A DNA stretch of 64,000 bases from Clostridiales bacterium (GCA_017545245.1 JAFWPB010000014.1:1-64000), one strand, 5' to 3'. Positions 7,332 to 17,291 are shown, counted from the first letter of the stretch. A program made the numbers and translations. The notes: a model not told the origin generated them from the letters alone.

Positions 7332-9020
7332 ATGCCTTCTTTAAAAGAAAAATCACAACGCCGTCTCAGCAGATTCGAGTGGGTCCTTCTGGCATTTATC
7401 GCAATGCAGTTTCTCATGATCTGCTATGTCAACCTCACCCAGCTCCGACTCCTGACCGGCTACGACAGTTCTCTGTCCTATCTTCTCACGCGGAAGATGT
7501 GGGAACAGAAGACCCTCTTTCCAAGCGGCTTCTCACACATGCGCACCTATGGCTGGTCAAGCCCGGTCGTGCCGGCGTATTTCCTCTGCTATCTCACGCA
7601 CGATGTTTTCCTTTCCTCCGGAATCGTCAACATCTTGTTTGTCCTTCTCTTGATCGGATCTTTCGCCCTGCTTCTCCGTGAGCTCGGCCTTCGCGGTAAA
7701 TTCGCCCTTCTTTCGGTCATCTTCCTTCTGACCCCGTACACGGCAAGCTACGCGACGGACAATGCACTGGATTATCTTTCGATGACCTGCATCAACTACT
7801 GTCCTTACACGAGCCGCCTGATCTTTCTTTTCCTGATCACGGTCGTCTATCTCCGTCTCCAGAAAAAAGAACGGAAGAAATCCACCTGGGTCCTGCTCGG
7901 GGTTTCTCTTCTTCTTTCCTTCCTGATGGGTATGTGCGCAGGCATCTCGACGCTGCTTCTTTTCATCGCGCCATTTCTTCTTCACGCGCTCATCCGTTTC
8001 TTCGCCAAGAATGATTTCACGGAGCTGAAAACTTCCGCTTCGATCTACTCGTATATTCTCGCTGCAGTCATGTTCTGCGGCACGCTCTTTGCCTCCGGCA
8101 TCATGCATTTCACAAGCCGCTCCGAAGGCATCGTCTGGGTCAACGCCGACGAGCTTCTCGACAATTTCCGTGGCATGCTCGGCGGCTATTTCTCCTTGAC
8201 CTCCGCACTCCCGTTCCAGAGTGAAGTTCCGGTTTCCGGCAAGATGGGGCTTGCGTTCGGCGTACTCCTTTGCATCGCACTGTTCCTGATGATCAGTTCT
8301 TTTTACGAAGCGCGAAAAGCACTGAAGAAGAAAGATGTTTCCCATCCTTATTTCCCGGTCATCCTTCTTGTCTTCGTAAACCTTTTCGTATTCCTGTTTG
8401 CTGATCTGAGACTCAGCACCTCGATGACGGAATCCCGCTATTTCATTCCGGTCCTGGTTTCTTTCTTCCTTCTTGCTTGTTCATTCCTCCAGGATCTTCT
8501 TTCCGAAACAAAAACGATCCTGAAAAAAGTGATCCTTCCAGCGATCGTTCTGGCTCTCGCTTTTTCCAATGCACTTTCGTATTATTCTCTGTTCCACCAT
8601 CGTCTGGACGAGAATAAGTACACGCGCATTTCCGACCTTGTCAGCACGACAGGAACTGACCTTGTTTATTCTTACGGCTCGAAAGTTTCTTCCGACTCCC
8701 GCATCCTGCGCGTCATGGATCCGGATCACACCTACCACCAGATCGGTGAAGACGTTTCCTTCATTGAGAGCGCAGCGGATTCCACGGAGTACGCAACTGC
8801 AGATACGTATCCGGGCGGTGTGTGCCTGATCACGACACTTCAGGATTTCGAGCTTCTTCCGACCGCTGTTTCGGATTCCTACAAGCTGATCGGCGAGACA
8901 GACGGATATGCGATCTACTATGCAGATAAAAATGTACTTTCCGATGATTACCTTGCCTCCGACAAAGATGGTTATGTGCCTGTCATTCGCGTTGTCGAAG
9001 ACGCGGCGTACGCGAAATAA
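7332..9020 (+). CDS. Polytopic membrane protein, GT-C glycosyltransferase-like
   Basis: About 562 residues with some ten transmembrane segments through residue 420, followed by a soluble extracytoplasmic domain of about 130 residues. This layout resembles GT-C membrane glycosyltransferases that use lipid-linked sugars, but I recognise no catalytic signature beyond an acidic residue in the first loop (TGYDSS), so the enzyme role is inference. The ATG at 7332 has GGAG six bases upstream; a TTG at 7320 is inside the ribosome site. The next gene begins 27 bases later on the same strand and is probably co-transcribed. Confidence 0.7.
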   Translation: MPSLKEKSQRRLSRFEWVLLAFIAMQFLMICYVNLTQLRLLTGYDSSLSYLLTRKMWEQKTLFPSGFSHMRTYGWSSPVVPAYFLCYLTHDVFLSSGIVNILFVLLLIGSFALLLRELGLRGKFALLSVIFLLTPYTASYATDNALDYLSMTCINYCPYTSRLIFLFLITVVYLRLQKKERKKSTWVLLGVSLLLSFLMGMCAGISTLLLFIAPFLLHALIRFFAKNDFTELKTSASIYSYILAAVMFCGTLFASGIMHFTSRSEGIVWVNADELLDNFRGMLGGYFSLTSALPFQSEVPVSGKMGLAFGVLLCIALFLMISSFYEARKALKKKDVSHPYFPVILLVFVNLFVFLFADLRLSTSMTESRYFIPVLVSFFLLACSFLQDLLSETKTILKKVILPAIVLALAFSNALSYYSLFHHRLDENKYTRISDLVSTTGTDLVYSYGSKVSSDSRILRVMDPDHTYHQIGEDVSFIESAADSTEYATADTYPGGVCLITTLQDFELLPTAVSDSYKLIGETDGYAIYYADKNVLSDDYLASDKDGYVPVIRVVEDAAYAK

Positions 9021-9047
9021 AACGAGCATTAGCAGGAGGCCCGGAAA

Positions 9048-10154
9048 TTGAGAAACATCATGGATTTCATAAAAGAGGAACAGCGTACTTTTGACGAGTT
9101 CCCTTTCACACCGGTCGATGCGCTGATCTTTTCGGAAGCGACATATTTTCAGTGGGAATATATCCTTCAGAACATCTGGTCAGCAGAGTGGCCGTACAAG
9201 AATTCCGACTCACTGTTTCTTTCTGACATGCCCGCGACGCAGGATATGCCGGTCTTCGGACAGTATACCGCAGATACGCCGAAAAACATTAAAATGATCG
9301 ACGCGATGCGTCTCAGCCCACGATACTGCAATGTTTCCATCTCGCACTTCTGCGCAAGGACAGATGAAAACGAACAGATCCAGTTTGCGGCGATGTGCTT
9401 TCATCTGACCGACACGCTCGTCTACGTTGCTTTTCGCGGAACAGACGGCACCTGGATCGGTTGGAAAGAAGATTTCCAGCTCTCCTACCGTTACCCGGTT
9501 CCTGCACAAAAAGAAGCGGAGCGGTATCTCGCGTATCTGGCACGAGAACTCGCTCCGGAATTGACGTTCGCGATAGGCGGCCATTCTAAAGGCGGAAACC
9601 TTGCAATCTATGCCGCGACCGGCTGTGTGGATGCGCTGAAGTCGCGCATCCAAAATGTGTATTCTTTCGATGGACCCGGTTTTTCCTTCCATCTTCATGA
9701 CACGGACGAATATAAGAAGATCGAAGACCGTGTCGCGCATATTGTGCCCCAGTCTTCACTTGTCGGCATGCTCTTAACCAGCGCCCCCGGGACGAAATAT
9801 GTCTCCAACCGGAGTCTCTGGCTGATGCAGCACAGTCCTTTTACCTGGGAAATCGGAGAAAATGATTTCATCTTCAAACCAAACCTGGATAAGAGCGCCT
9901 GCGTCCGTATCGCAGCGATCCACAGCTGGCTTGATGACCTTTCCTACGAAGAACGCGAGAATTTCACGGAAATGCTCTACAAGATCGCTACCGCTTCCGG
10001 TGCCACCAATATTTTCCAGCCCAAAGTCGGTCTTACCCAGCGTATGGCCTACATCATCGATGCAACCAAGGCGATCGATTCAAAAGCCCGCTCCAAGATC
10101 ATCGAGACGATCAAGCTTTTGTTCCTGATGACCATCCAGCAGCGCCGCCTGTAA
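9048..10154 (+). CDS. DUF2974 (Mbeg1-like) alpha/beta hydrolase
   Basis: A 368-residue protein of the DUF2974/Mbeg1-like family, which has a lipase-like alpha/beta-hydrolase fold. The nucleophile elbow is GGHSKGGN (about residue 178), with the serine as probable nucleophile. Substrates are unknown; lipids or peptides are possible. A TTG start is preferred because AGGAGG lies eight bases upstream, whereas the ATG twelve bases later would be too far. No signal peptide is visible, so it is probably cytoplasmic. It follows the membrane protein by 27 bases, with a plus-strand terminator at 10405-10429. Confidence 0.82.
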   Translation: MRNIMDFIKEEQRTFDEFPFTPVDALIFSEATYFQWEYILQNIWSAEWPYKNSDSLFLSDMPATQDMPVFGQYTADTPKNIKMIDAMRLSPRYCNVSISHFCARTDENEQIQFAAMCFHLTDTLVYVAFRGTDGTWIGWKEDFQLSYRYPVPAQKEAERYLAYLARELAPELTFAIGGHSKGGNLAIYAATGCVDALKSRIQNVYSFDGPGFSFHLHDTDEYKKIEDRVAHIVPQSSLVGMLLTSAPGTKYVSNRSLWLMQHSPFTWEIGENDFIFKPNLDKSACVRIAAIHSWLDDLSYEERENFTEMLYKIATASGATNIFQPKVGLTQRMAYIIDATKAIDSKARSKIIETIKLLFLMTIQQRRL

Positions 10155-10184
10155 CAACATCCCTGATCACAAGCAAAGCCTCTG

Positions 10185-10286
10185 TCACGGCTTCAGTGTC
10201 AATGGACTTTCCAATTCCAGTTCCTGGCAGAAGAATGTCAGGAAATTAACGACCGCCGTTAACATAGTTAAAAACTGCTTTTTCAT
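10185..10286 (-). CDS. Small ORF, 33 residues, hydrophobic head with single cysteine
   Basis: An ATG at 10286 is preceded by a strong AAGGAAGGTGG ribosome site. The peptide starts MKKQFLTMLTAVVNFLTFF, a basic then hydrophobic segment, followed by CQELELESPLTLKP. The layout of helix, cysteine and acidic proline-containing tail recalls cyclic-peptide signal precursors (AgrD class), but no agrB-type processing gene is nearby, so this is only a resemblance. It lies downstream of the flotillin terminator on the same strand and antisense to the space after the DUF2974 gene. No promoter was recognised. Confidence 0.45.
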   Translation of the reverse strand: MKKQFLTMLTAVVNFLTFFCQELELESPLTLKP

Positions 10287-10342
10287 TTTTGCCACCTTCC
10301 TTTTTGATCACCCCATGCACACAAACCTGACTATCTTATTTA

Positions 10343-10384
10343 AGAAAAAGGGAGACCATCTCTCCACATGGAAACAGTCCCCCC
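10343..10384 (-). terminator. Terminator of the flotillin operon
   Basis: A 13-bp stem with several G-U pairs (10350-10362 with 10371-10383) and an 8-base loop, followed on the minus strand by CTTTTTCTT. It lies about 50 bases past the flotillin stop. Confidence 0.75.
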
Positions 10385-10404
10385 TTCTTCAATTTTCCTT
10401 TTCC

Positions 10405-10429
10405 AAAAGAACTCGCGTTCTTTTTTCTT
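10405..10429 (+). terminator. Plus-strand terminator after the DUF2974 gene
   Basis: AAAAGAAC and GTTCTTTT pair around a TCGC loop (10405-10424), followed by TTCTTTTT. It is convergent with, and next to, the flotillin stop codon. Confidence 0.7.
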
Positions 10430-10430
10430 T

Positions 10431-12098
10431 TTAGATCTCTGTCGGCAGATCACCGTCTGTCGGGAGTGGATTCTTTGTCCAGATCGGACCTTCCTCTACC
10501 GGCTTCGGAGCAGCCTGGGCAGCTTGTGCAGCCTTCGCTTCCGCCGCCGCTTTTGCCGCCTGGGCAAGTGCCTGAGCCTCAGCCTTCTTTTCTGCTTCTG
10601 CCTTCTTTGCTGCCGCTTCCTGGGCTGCCAGATCAGCATCCGAAGTCTTCGGCGCTTCTGCGCTTTCTACTTCTTTTGCCTGTGCTGCCACTGCCGCTGC
10701 ATCACCGGAAGAAACTACTTCGCCATCCTTTGGCGCCATCTTCTTTCCGAGGAACTCAGGCAGCTGCATGCCGGCCATCTCGAAGATCTCGTTCATCGGA
10801 GGAACACTCTTCATGAGGCCGGAGATAAAGTTCGCTGTCGAACCCTTGCCATCGGTACCTGTGCCGGCGCCACTGTCCCAAACGGTTACCTTGTCGATCT
10901 TGAGGTCGCGGATTGCTTCTACCTGGATCTTCATGAGGTCTTCCATCTTATCAGCAAGCATGAGCATCATCGCGTTCTTGGCGTCGCCACCTGCTGCTGC
11001 AACGATTCTCTCGAAACCTGCAGCCTGCTTGGTGAGGATTTCCTGCATACCACGAGCCTGCGCTTCCATCTTTGCATAGATTGCGTCCGCTTCACCGGAA
11101 GCTTGTCTTCTGATTTTCTCTGCTTCTGCTTCTGCAGCGAGCTCGATCTCTCTCTTATTGATCTCAGCCTTAACGATAACGTCTGCTTCGAGTGTTGCTT
11201 TTTCACGAGCCGAACGGGAAAGCTCAGCTTCTTTTTCAGCCGCATACGCTTCTTCGAGAGCCTTAGCAGCCTGAACTTTTTCTGCCGCGATAGCAAGTCT
11301 CATAGCTTCAGCGGCCTTCTCACGACGTACAGCCTCAGAATTTGCAACTTCGATCTTCGCGGAGTTCTCACCCTGGATAGCCATGGAGTTTGCAGATGCA
11401 ACCTGGATACGCTGATCTTTCTGGGCAAGAGCCTCACCGATAGAACCGTCTCTCTCTTTCTCAGCAACGTTCTTCTTCGCGTCGTTGATCGCCTTTGCCG
11501 CTGCTTCTTTACCAAGAGCTGCGATGTAGCCGGACTCATCACTGATATCCGTTACGTTTACGTTGATCAGACGGAGACCGATCTTCTTAAGCTCTGTCTC
11601 CACGTTTCTTGAAACAGCCTCGAGGAACTTGTCACGGTCTGTGTTGATCTCCTCGATATCCATCGTCGCGATGACCAGACGGAGCTGACCGAAGATAATG
11701 TCCTTCGCCAATTCCTGGATCTCTGCGAGCTTGAGTCCGAGAAGACGCTCAGCAGCATTCTGCATGATACCGGGCTCTGTCGAGATACCTACTGTAAAGA
11801 TAGACGGTACGTCGATACGGATGTTCTGACGGGAAAGTGCAGAACGAAGGTCAACCGCGATGGAGATCGGGGTCAAGTCCAGGTATTGATAAGACTGGAT
11901 GACCGGCCATACAAACGCCGCACCACCGTGAATACACTTGGATGAACGGGCCGTTCCATCTGCATTCTTTCCGACTTTACCGTAGATGACCATGATCCGG
12001 TCAGACGGACATTTTCTGTATCTTGACAGGAAGATCAAGAACAGTGTGAATACCAAAAGAGCGATTACAACTAATAAGCAAATTACTTCTACTGGCAT
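10431..12098 (-). CDS. Flotillin-family SPFH membrane-scaffold protein
   Basis: A 555-residue flotillin: one N-terminal membrane segment (about 4-25), an SPFH domain (about 35-200), and a long Glu/Ala-rich coiled coil (about 205-350) with the EAEAE-type repeats of flotillins. Flotillins assemble in ordered membrane patches and affect fluidity and signalling. The C-terminus (about 440-555) is an Ala/Lys/Glu-rich low-complexity tail ending in a PIWTKNPLP segment; a related PIW motif recurs in the large zinc-ribbon protein of this window. It lies 22 bases behind the NfeD-like gene; flotillin and NfeD pairs are a known conserved gene arrangement. Confidence 0.93.
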   Translation of the reverse strand: MPVEVICLLVVIALLVFTLFLIFLSRYRKCPSDRIMVIYGKVGKNADGTARSSKCIHGGAAFVWPVIQSYQYLDLTPISIAVDLRSALSRQNIRIDVPSIFTVGISTEPGIMQNAAERLLGLKLAEIQELAKDIIFGQLRLVIATMDIEEINTDRDKFLEAVSRNVETELKKIGLRLINVNVTDISDESGYIAALGKEAAAKAINDAKKNVAEKERDGSIGEALAQKDQRIQVASANSMAIQGENSAKIEVANSEAVRREKAAEAMRLAIAAEKVQAAKALEEAYAAEKEAELSRSAREKATLEADVIVKAEINKREIELAAEAEAEKIRRQASGEADAIYAKMEAQARGMQEILTKQAAGFERIVAAAGGDAKNAMMLMLADKMEDLMKIQVEAIRDLKIDKVTVWDSGAGTGTDGKGSTANFISGLMKSVPPMNEIFEMAGMQLPEFLGKKMAPKDGEVVSSGDAAAVAAQAKEVESAEAPKTSDADLAAQEAAAKKAEAEKKAEAQALAQAAKAAAEAKAAQAAQAAPKPVEEGPIWTKNPLPTDGDLPTEI

Positions 12099-12120
12099 TT
12101 TCGTTTCCTCCTACTACTTC

Positions 12121-13221
12121 TTATTTATGTTTGGTCACAATCAGTGTTGTACCCTTTGTAATACCGATCACCGTGATCGAAGATCCTGTGGCGATCTTTT
12201 CTTCATCGTCCGTGACCGCGTCAAATTCCGAGACCTGGTCCTGGACCTTTACCATAACTTTTCCCGAGTTCTCACGTTTTCCTGGAATCGGGATATACAC
12301 TTCACCGGACATGCCCAGTGCATTTTTAATATTCATCGTTCCATCTGATTGTATCTTGAGCATGCCCCACATGGCAAGTGACATAAGGAACATTGCCAAG
12401 AATCCGCATACCGCTGCAACGAAAGCCGATGGAGTAGCATGCCATCCGGCTGCTTTTGTGAAGATCAGACCCGTCCATCCGTAGATGCTGAAGAATGCGA
12501 TGATTCCCTGCATCGTAAAGAGCTTGAATCCGGAGCCATGCACCTTGTCTGCACGATCGACGTATGTTCTTCCATCCGGCAGATCCTGATCCGGAATACC
12601 GACGTCCGGTCCGTGGACCATCAGATCGTGCGGCACGGCTTCTGCAAGATAGATATCGCCGCTGTGCACATCCACGACCACGCCGCCCTGTACTTCTGCG
12701 AATTCGTGAGCCATCTGGCCGACATGTGTGTGGCCTGCCTGCATGTCATGATCATAATCAAATGTACCATCTGCCTGACCATGTGCAGGGAAATCGGAAT
12801 GTGCATCTGCACTGAAGTCTGTATCAAGATCTGCACCGCCATGACCGAAATCATGTCCGACGTTTCCGTCAAATCCTCCGAAATCTCCGTGTCCGAAATC
12901 GTGTCCGAAATCACCATGTACGTGTCCGCCGAAATCATGTCCGACATCTACGTCTGCGCCACCGTGTCCAAAGTCGTGGCCTCCAAAATCGTGTCCTGAA
13001 AAATCACCGTCGTGACCGACATCCATGTCGTGACCAGATCCAAAATCATGTCCATCGCCACCCACATCGTGACCACTCATGTCGCCACTTGCGTGAGATG
13101 CGGCGCCGATCAGAAGAAGAATAAACTGAAAGATCAGCAGGACGGTAAACACAACTGCGATACATGCAAAAATCTGCTCAGGCAGATTCATGGATTCAAA
13201 CCATTTTACAAAGTTACCCAT
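12121..13221 (-). CDS. NfeD-like membrane protein with His/Asp/Gly-rich insert
   Basis: A 366-residue protein with an N-terminal membrane segment (about 17-39), two or more membrane segments near 232-290, and a C-terminal OB-fold-like NfeD domain (about 298-366). Between the first segment and the rest, residues about 45-165 are an imperfect repeat of GHDFGHG/GGADVD units very rich in His, Asp and Gly. Such a segment could bind divalent metals on the outer face of the membrane; that is inference. NfeD proteins usually work with flotillins, and the flotillin gene follows 22 bases later. The 27-base gap to the DUF1836 gene suggests a three-gene operon. Confidence 0.85.
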   Translation of the reverse strand: MGNFVKWFESMNLPEQIFACIAVVFTVLLIFQFILLLIGAASHASGDMSGHDVGGDGHDFGSGHDMDVGHDGDFSGHDFGGHDFGHGGADVDVGHDFGGHVHGDFGHDFGHGDFGGFDGNVGHDFGHGGADLDTDFSADAHSDFPAHGQADGTFDYDHDMQAGHTHVGQMAHEFAEVQGGVVVDVHSGDIYLAEAVPHDLMVHGPDVGIPDQDLPDGRTYVDRADKVHGSGFKLFTMQGIIAFFSIYGWTGLIFTKAAGWHATPSAFVAAVCGFLAMFLMSLAMWGMLKIQSDGTMNIKNALGMSGEVYIPIPGKRENSGKVMVKVQDQVSEFDAVTDDEEKIATGSSITVIGITKGTTLIVTKHK

Positions 13222-13248
13222 TTTCTTACTCCTTTCTTCTCTTTCAGA

Positions 13249-13773
13249 TCAAATATCCTGAGCCATTCTTTCCGCCTCTTTCTTCAGGATGATCGAGAGG
13301 TGGGCCGTGTAAAGGATCGTCAATAACCGTCGTACCTGCTCACGGCTTGTTTTGCTGTAATTAAAATCATGACCGGAAATGGCGTTGTCGATGATTTCGT
13401 TGAACTTCGTTTCCGACCGGATCGGATCGACCGGCGAGAGTGCCAGCAGCGAACAGAACGCGGCGTACACTGTATTATCCTGATCCGCCATCTTCAAAAG
13501 GGAAATGATTCCTTCGAGTGAAAACACATCTTTGAAGTAATTCAGAAATGCCAGCCGCACGAAACGGTCCTGATCGTAGATCTTCTTGACTGGCGAAGCC
13601 ACAAAACCTCGCTTCACCCAGTTCTGGACTGTGTGGGCCTCAACGCCGGTGAGGTTCATCACCTGCCGAAGCTGCATCCCACCTGATAGGAACATCGGAT
13701 CAAAAACCTGCTTGACGTTCTCCAGATGGTTTTTCGATACCGGGATCAATGTTCCGGGTAGTAACAGTTCCAT
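13249..13773 (-). CDS. DUF1836 putative DNA-binding protein
   Basis: A 174-residue DUF1836 protein. Residues about 33-95 carry a MerR-like helix-turn-helix (MQLRQVMNLTGVEAHTVQNW), supporting a role as transcription regulator; the rest is helical. As first gene of the operon it may control flotillin and NfeD, but this is inference from position. The ATG at 13773 has GGAG eight bases upstream; a GTG nine bases earlier overlaps the ribosome site and is rejected. Confidence 0.85.
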   Translation of the reverse strand: MELLLPGTLIPVSKNHLENVKQVFDPMFLSGGMQLRQVMNLTGVEAHTVQNWVKRGFVASPVKKIYDQDRFVRLAFLNYFKDVFSLEGIISLLKMADQDNTVYAAFCSLLALSPVDPIRSETKFNEIIDNAISGHDFNYSKTSREQVRRLLTILYTAHLSIILKKEAERMAQDI

Positions 13774-13927
13774 GCGCAGCACTCCTTTCTTCGTCGTTGT
13801 ATCAATCTTACCACGCGGTCACGTGACTGTCAAGAACGTTCGCGCGAACTTTTATTATTTTCACACGACCCCAAAGAAACGCCTCGGCGCAAGTGCTTTT
13901 CGACCGCAAAAGGACTCGCAAATCGTG

Positions 13928-13933
13928 TATAAT
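13928..13933 (+). promoter_or_regulatory. Possible -10 box before the lipase-like gene
   Basis: A perfect TATAAT lies 33 bases before the ATG; no good -35 box is 16-18 bp upstream. A minus-strand copy of the 9-mer (13892-13900) sits just upstream. Confidence 0.4.
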
Positions 13934-13966
13934 GTAAGTATCGATATCTTGGTGGAGGAAGACGAT

Positions 13967-14908
13967 ATGTCTTATCAGAAAGAATCATTTACCAGTTCCG
14001 ACGGAAAGTCGACCATTGCCTACTTTATCTGGTCCCCGTCTGTTCCGGCCCGAGGCGTCGTACAGATCGTGCACGGAATGTGTGAGTATATGGGCCGCTA
14101 TTCCATGCTCGCACACTATCTTGCCGAGAAAGGTTACGTAGTCTGTGGCGAAGACCACCTAGGGCATGGACAGAGTGTCGGCGACAAAGATACTTTCGGA
14201 TTTTTCGGGAAACGCGGTGGTGCTGACTTTCTGGTTGAAGATGTAGAGAAACTGCACCAGATCATGAAAGAAAGCTATCCAGGCAAGCCATACATCATGT
14301 TCGGACATTCGATGGGTTCTTTTATCGTGCGGAACTGGTTTGCTAAATACGGCAACGACTGTGACGGCCTGATCCTATCCGGCACCGCAGTTGCTCCCAA
14401 ACTTCTGAAGCCTCTCCGTCTGCTTGCCAAGATCCAGCGTTTCTTCGTGCGCGACAGAAAACCCGCCACCATGATTGCCGGTATGATCAACAAAACCTAT
14501 ATGAAGAAGATTGAAAACCCGTCAACGACGGCAGATTGGATCTCCTATGATTCCGAGGTCGTAAAGCGTTATACCGGCGATCCGTTCTGCACTTTTACAT
14601 TTACGCACGCAGGTTACATCGACCTGTTCAATCTCCTCGAGCGCTGCAACAGCGAAGAGTGGTACAAAACTATTCCTAAAGACAAGCCGATCCTCATTCT
14701 TTCCGGCGACGAAGATCCGGTGGGAGATTATGGTGAAGCACCTCAGAAGATCTACAACAAACTCATCGAGTCCGGCCAAGGCCGCGTCACGCTTGATATC
14801 CGCCACGGCATGCGCCACGAACCACATAACGAAATCGGCCACGAAGCCATCTTCCAGCGCTACGTCGCATATCTCTTCGATAACTTCGTACGGAAAGCCG
14901 GGACCTGA
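13967..14908 (+). CDS. Alpha/beta hydrolase, monoacylglycerol-lipase-like
   Basis: A 313-residue serine hydrolase of the S33/lysophospholipase group. The nucleophile elbow is FGHSMGSF (about residue 111), and the other triad members are likely in the C-terminal SGDEDPVGD and MRHE segments. It probably splits monoacylglycerols or lysophospholipids in the cytoplasm; no signal peptide is seen. The ATG has GGTGGAGGA seven to eight bases upstream. Reading further upstream in frame gives an open stretch that overlaps the divergent DUF1836 gene and is not believed. It ends at a shared terminator. Confidence 0.88.
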   Translation: MSYQKESFTSSDGKSTIAYFIWSPSVPARGVVQIVHGMCEYMGRYSMLAHYLAEKGYVVCGEDHLGHGQSVGDKDTFGFFGKRGGADFLVEDVEKLHQIMKESYPGKPYIMFGHSMGSFIVRNWFAKYGNDCDGLILSGTAVAPKLLKPLRLLAKIQRFFVRDRKPATMIAGMINKTYMKKIENPSTTADWISYDSEVVKRYTGDPFCTFTFTHAGYIDLFNLLERCNSEEWYKTIPKDKPILILSGDEDPVGDYGEAPQKIYNKLIESGQGRVTLDIRHGMRHEPHNEIGHEAIFQRYVAYLFDNFVRKAGT

Positions 14909-14933
14909 GTTTCGTCTTTAACCCGTAAAAGAA

Positions 14934-14974
14934 AGGGGTGTCTCACCGTGATCCAATCACTTTGAGACACCCCT
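14934..14974. terminator. Bidirectional terminator (lipase-like gene / aconitase-family gene)
   Basis: AGGGGTGTCTCA (14934-14945) pairs with TGAGACACCCCT (14963-14974), with an inner GTGAT/ATCAC pairing. On the minus strand it is followed by TTTCTTTTA; on the plus strand by a weaker T-rich run. Confidence 0.85.
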
Positions 14975-15002
14975 CATTGTTTTGTCTAATTCTCCGAGCG
15001 CC

Positions 15003-17291
15003 TTACACTCTGTTGTAGTTGATCAGGCAGCCCTTCAGGATGATCTGACGCTCTTCATCGGTCAGGTCGCCGAGACGGAGATCAAATTCCTTCAGTCCTT
15101 CAGATCCAACTGTGTACGCCTTGATGACTTCGGTCTTGTTCTCTACCGCCGCGCGGATGCCCGGGATAAAGATATAGTCGAGGTTCTTAAACGGCAACTC
15201 GCCCTCTTTGATCAGGAACGGGAGCATACCCCAGTTGATGAGGTTGCTTCTGTAACGCTTGGTTGCATACTCGTTTGCGATGTTTGCCCATCCGCCCAGT
15301 ACTTTCTGGCAGGAAGCTGCCTGCTCACGTGCGGAACCGTCACCCGGCTTAACCGCAAAGATCGTAGAACCAAATCCAGTGTTGGTCTTATGCACATCCG
15401 GGAAGTCCTTCTTGATGGTCTGCATGACTGTATGGATCTCCGGGAAAAGCTCGCAGAGCTTCTGTCCATCTTCTCTTGCCTTCTCGACCTTCTGGATCTC
15501 CTTGGCACGACCAACATACTCCGGATCCTTACGGCTCAGTGTGAACTCAGCAAGACCCAGCGGGTTGGAACGGTAAGAAGAAGTCTCACCGGAAGGAATC
15601 AGCTCGTCGGTCGTGGTTACCGGATCGTGGATCTCGGAAACGCAACGGAGTACGAGGTTATCTGTCAGAGCAACCATTGCCGGCCAGTCTTTGATGTTCG
15701 GACCGAAGTGGATCTCCTGGGAAGGATCTGCCACACCGTTACTGTCAAATACGCGGTTAGCATAAATCTTGGAATCGAAGAAGTACTTGTACTTACCGAT
15801 CTCACCATCAAATTCAGTTGCAGCTGTCAGCTCGCCCTTGTTTGCAGCCGTTGCAGCGATGGAACGAGCGTCCATAAGAGCAACAGAAGAAATCTGGCCG
15901 TTCTGGAGCTTCGAACCTTCACGGTTCGGGAAGTTTCTCGTAGAGTGACGGATACTGAATGCATTGTTTGCAGGAGTATCACCGGCACCGAAGCACGGTC
16001 CGCAGAATGCTGTCTTAATGATCGCACCTGTCTCCATGATCGTTGCTGCACAACCGTTTCTAACCAGTTCCATGTAAACAGGCATGGAAGCCGGATATAC
16101 GCTGAGTGTGAACTTGTCGGATCCGATGTAGGAACCACGCAGAATGTCTGCTGCTGCGCAGATGTTCTCAAATCCACCACCGGCACAACCAGCGATGATT
16201 CCCTGATCGACCATGAACTTACCGTTTACAACTTTGCTTCTCAGCGAGAAATCAACTGCATCACCGAGGGAAACCTTTGCGCGCTTCTCGACATCGTTGA
16301 GGATATCGTCGAGGTTGGCCTTCAGTTCTTCGATCGTGTATGTGTTACTCGGATGGAACGGCATAGCGATCATCGGACGGATCGCAGAAAGATCGATCTC
16401 CACAACACCGTCGTAGTAAGCCACTTCGCCCGGGTTGAGTTCTTTGTAATCATGAGCACGGCCATGGATATCGTAGAAGCTCTTCACTTCGTCATCTGTC
16501 TGCCAGATAGAAGACAGACATGTGGTTTCCGTGGTCATAACGTCAACACCGATACGAAAGTCAGTCGAAAGGGACTTCACGCCAGGTCCGACAAACTCCA
16601 TGACCTTATTCTTTACATAGCCGTTAGCAAATACAGCACCAATGATCGCGAGCGCTACGTCCTGCGGACCAACACCCTTTACCGGAGCACCCTTGAGATA
16701 GATAGCAACTACACCTGGCATGTTAATGTCGTATGTCTGGTTGAGGAGCTGCTTAACCAGCTCCGGTCCGCCTTCACCCATCGCCATGGTACCAAGTGCA
16801 CCATAACGTGTATGGGAGTCAGAACCCAGGATCATCTTGCCGCCACCGGCCAGCATCTCACGTGCAAACTGGTGAATAACAGCCTGATGCGGCGGTACAT
16901 AAACACCACCATACTTCTTGGCACAGGAAAGACCAAACATGTGGTCATCCTCATTGATCGTACCACCGACTGCACAAAGGGAGTTGTGGCAGTTCGTCAG
17001 TACATACGGAACCGGGAATTTCTGCAGTCCCGAAGCTCTTGCCGTCTGGATGATTCCTACGAAAGTAATATCGTGGGAAGTCAGCTTATCGAACTTGATC
17101 TTCAGTTTCTCCATGTTGTCGGAGGTATTGTGATCTCTCAAAATACCATACGCAATGGTCTCTTTCTTCGCCTCTTCTTTTGAGATGGTCTTGCCGGTCT
17201 TCGCAGCAATAGCCGCTGCGGCCTCCTGGTTATCCGGAATGATCTCCGTACCACGGATCAGGTACGCACCGGAATCAAGTAATGAAATCAT
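15003..17291 (-). CDS. Aconitase-family hydratase (YbhJ-like)
   Basis: A 762-residue member of the aconitase superfamily, which dehydrates and rehydrates hydroxy-acids such as citrate through a [4Fe-4S] cluster. Cluster cysteines are likely those in IAGCAGGG (about 395) and FCGPCFG (about 450); substrate loops [10 protein letters not shown] and [16 protein letters not shown] are present. The [11 protein letters not shown] and GCAGGG segments differ from classical AcnA/AcnB and recall the YbhJ-type hydratases, so citrate may not be the substrate. The ATG at 17291 has AAGGAGG five bases upstream. It has its own promoter and a leader that can fold a large hairpin. Confidence 0.88.
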   Translation of the reverse strand: MISLLDSGAYLIRGTEIIPDNQEAAAAIAAKTGKTISKEEAKKETIAYGILRDHNTSDNMEKLKIKFDKLTSHDITFVGIIQTARASGLQKFPVPYVLTNCHNSLCAVGGTINEDDHMFGLSCAKKYGGVYVPPHQAVIHQFAREMLAGGGKMILGSDSHTRYGALGTMAMGEGGPELVKQLLNQTYDINMPGVVAIYLKGAPVKGVGPQDVALAIIGAVFANGYVKNKVMEFVGPGVKSLSTDFRIGVDVMTTETTCLSSIWQTDDEVKSFYDIHGRAHDYKELNPGEVAYYDGVVEIDLSAIRPMIAMPFHPSNTYTIEELKANLDDILNDVEKRAKVSLGDAVDFSLRSKVVNGKFMVDQGIIAGCAGGGFENICAAADILRGSYIGSDKFTLSVYPASMPVYMELVRNGCAATIMETGAIIKTAFCGPCFGAGDTPANNAFSIRHSTRNFPNREGSKLQNGQISSVALMDARSIAATAANKGELTAATEFDGEIGKYKYFFDSKIYANRVFDSNGVADPSQEIHFGPNIKDWPAMVALTDNLVLRCVSEIHDPVTTTDELIPSGETSSYRSNPLGLAEFTLSRKDPEYVGRAKEIQKVEKAREDGQKLCELFPEIHTVMQTIKKDFPDVHKTNTGFGSTIFAVKPGDGSAREQAASCQKVLGGWANIANEYATKRYRSNLINWGMLPFLIKEGELPFKNLDYIFIPGIRAAVENKTEVIKAYTVGSEGLKEFDLRLGDLTDEERQIILKGCLINYNRV

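Noticed and set aside
13586-13966. N-terminal extension of the lipase-like gene
   Set aside because: It overlaps the divergent DUF1836 gene, and the ATG at 13967 has a good ribosome site.
14982-17183. 733-residue plus-strand ORF
   Set aside because: It lies wholly antisense to the well-supported aconitase-family gene and shows no protein family features.
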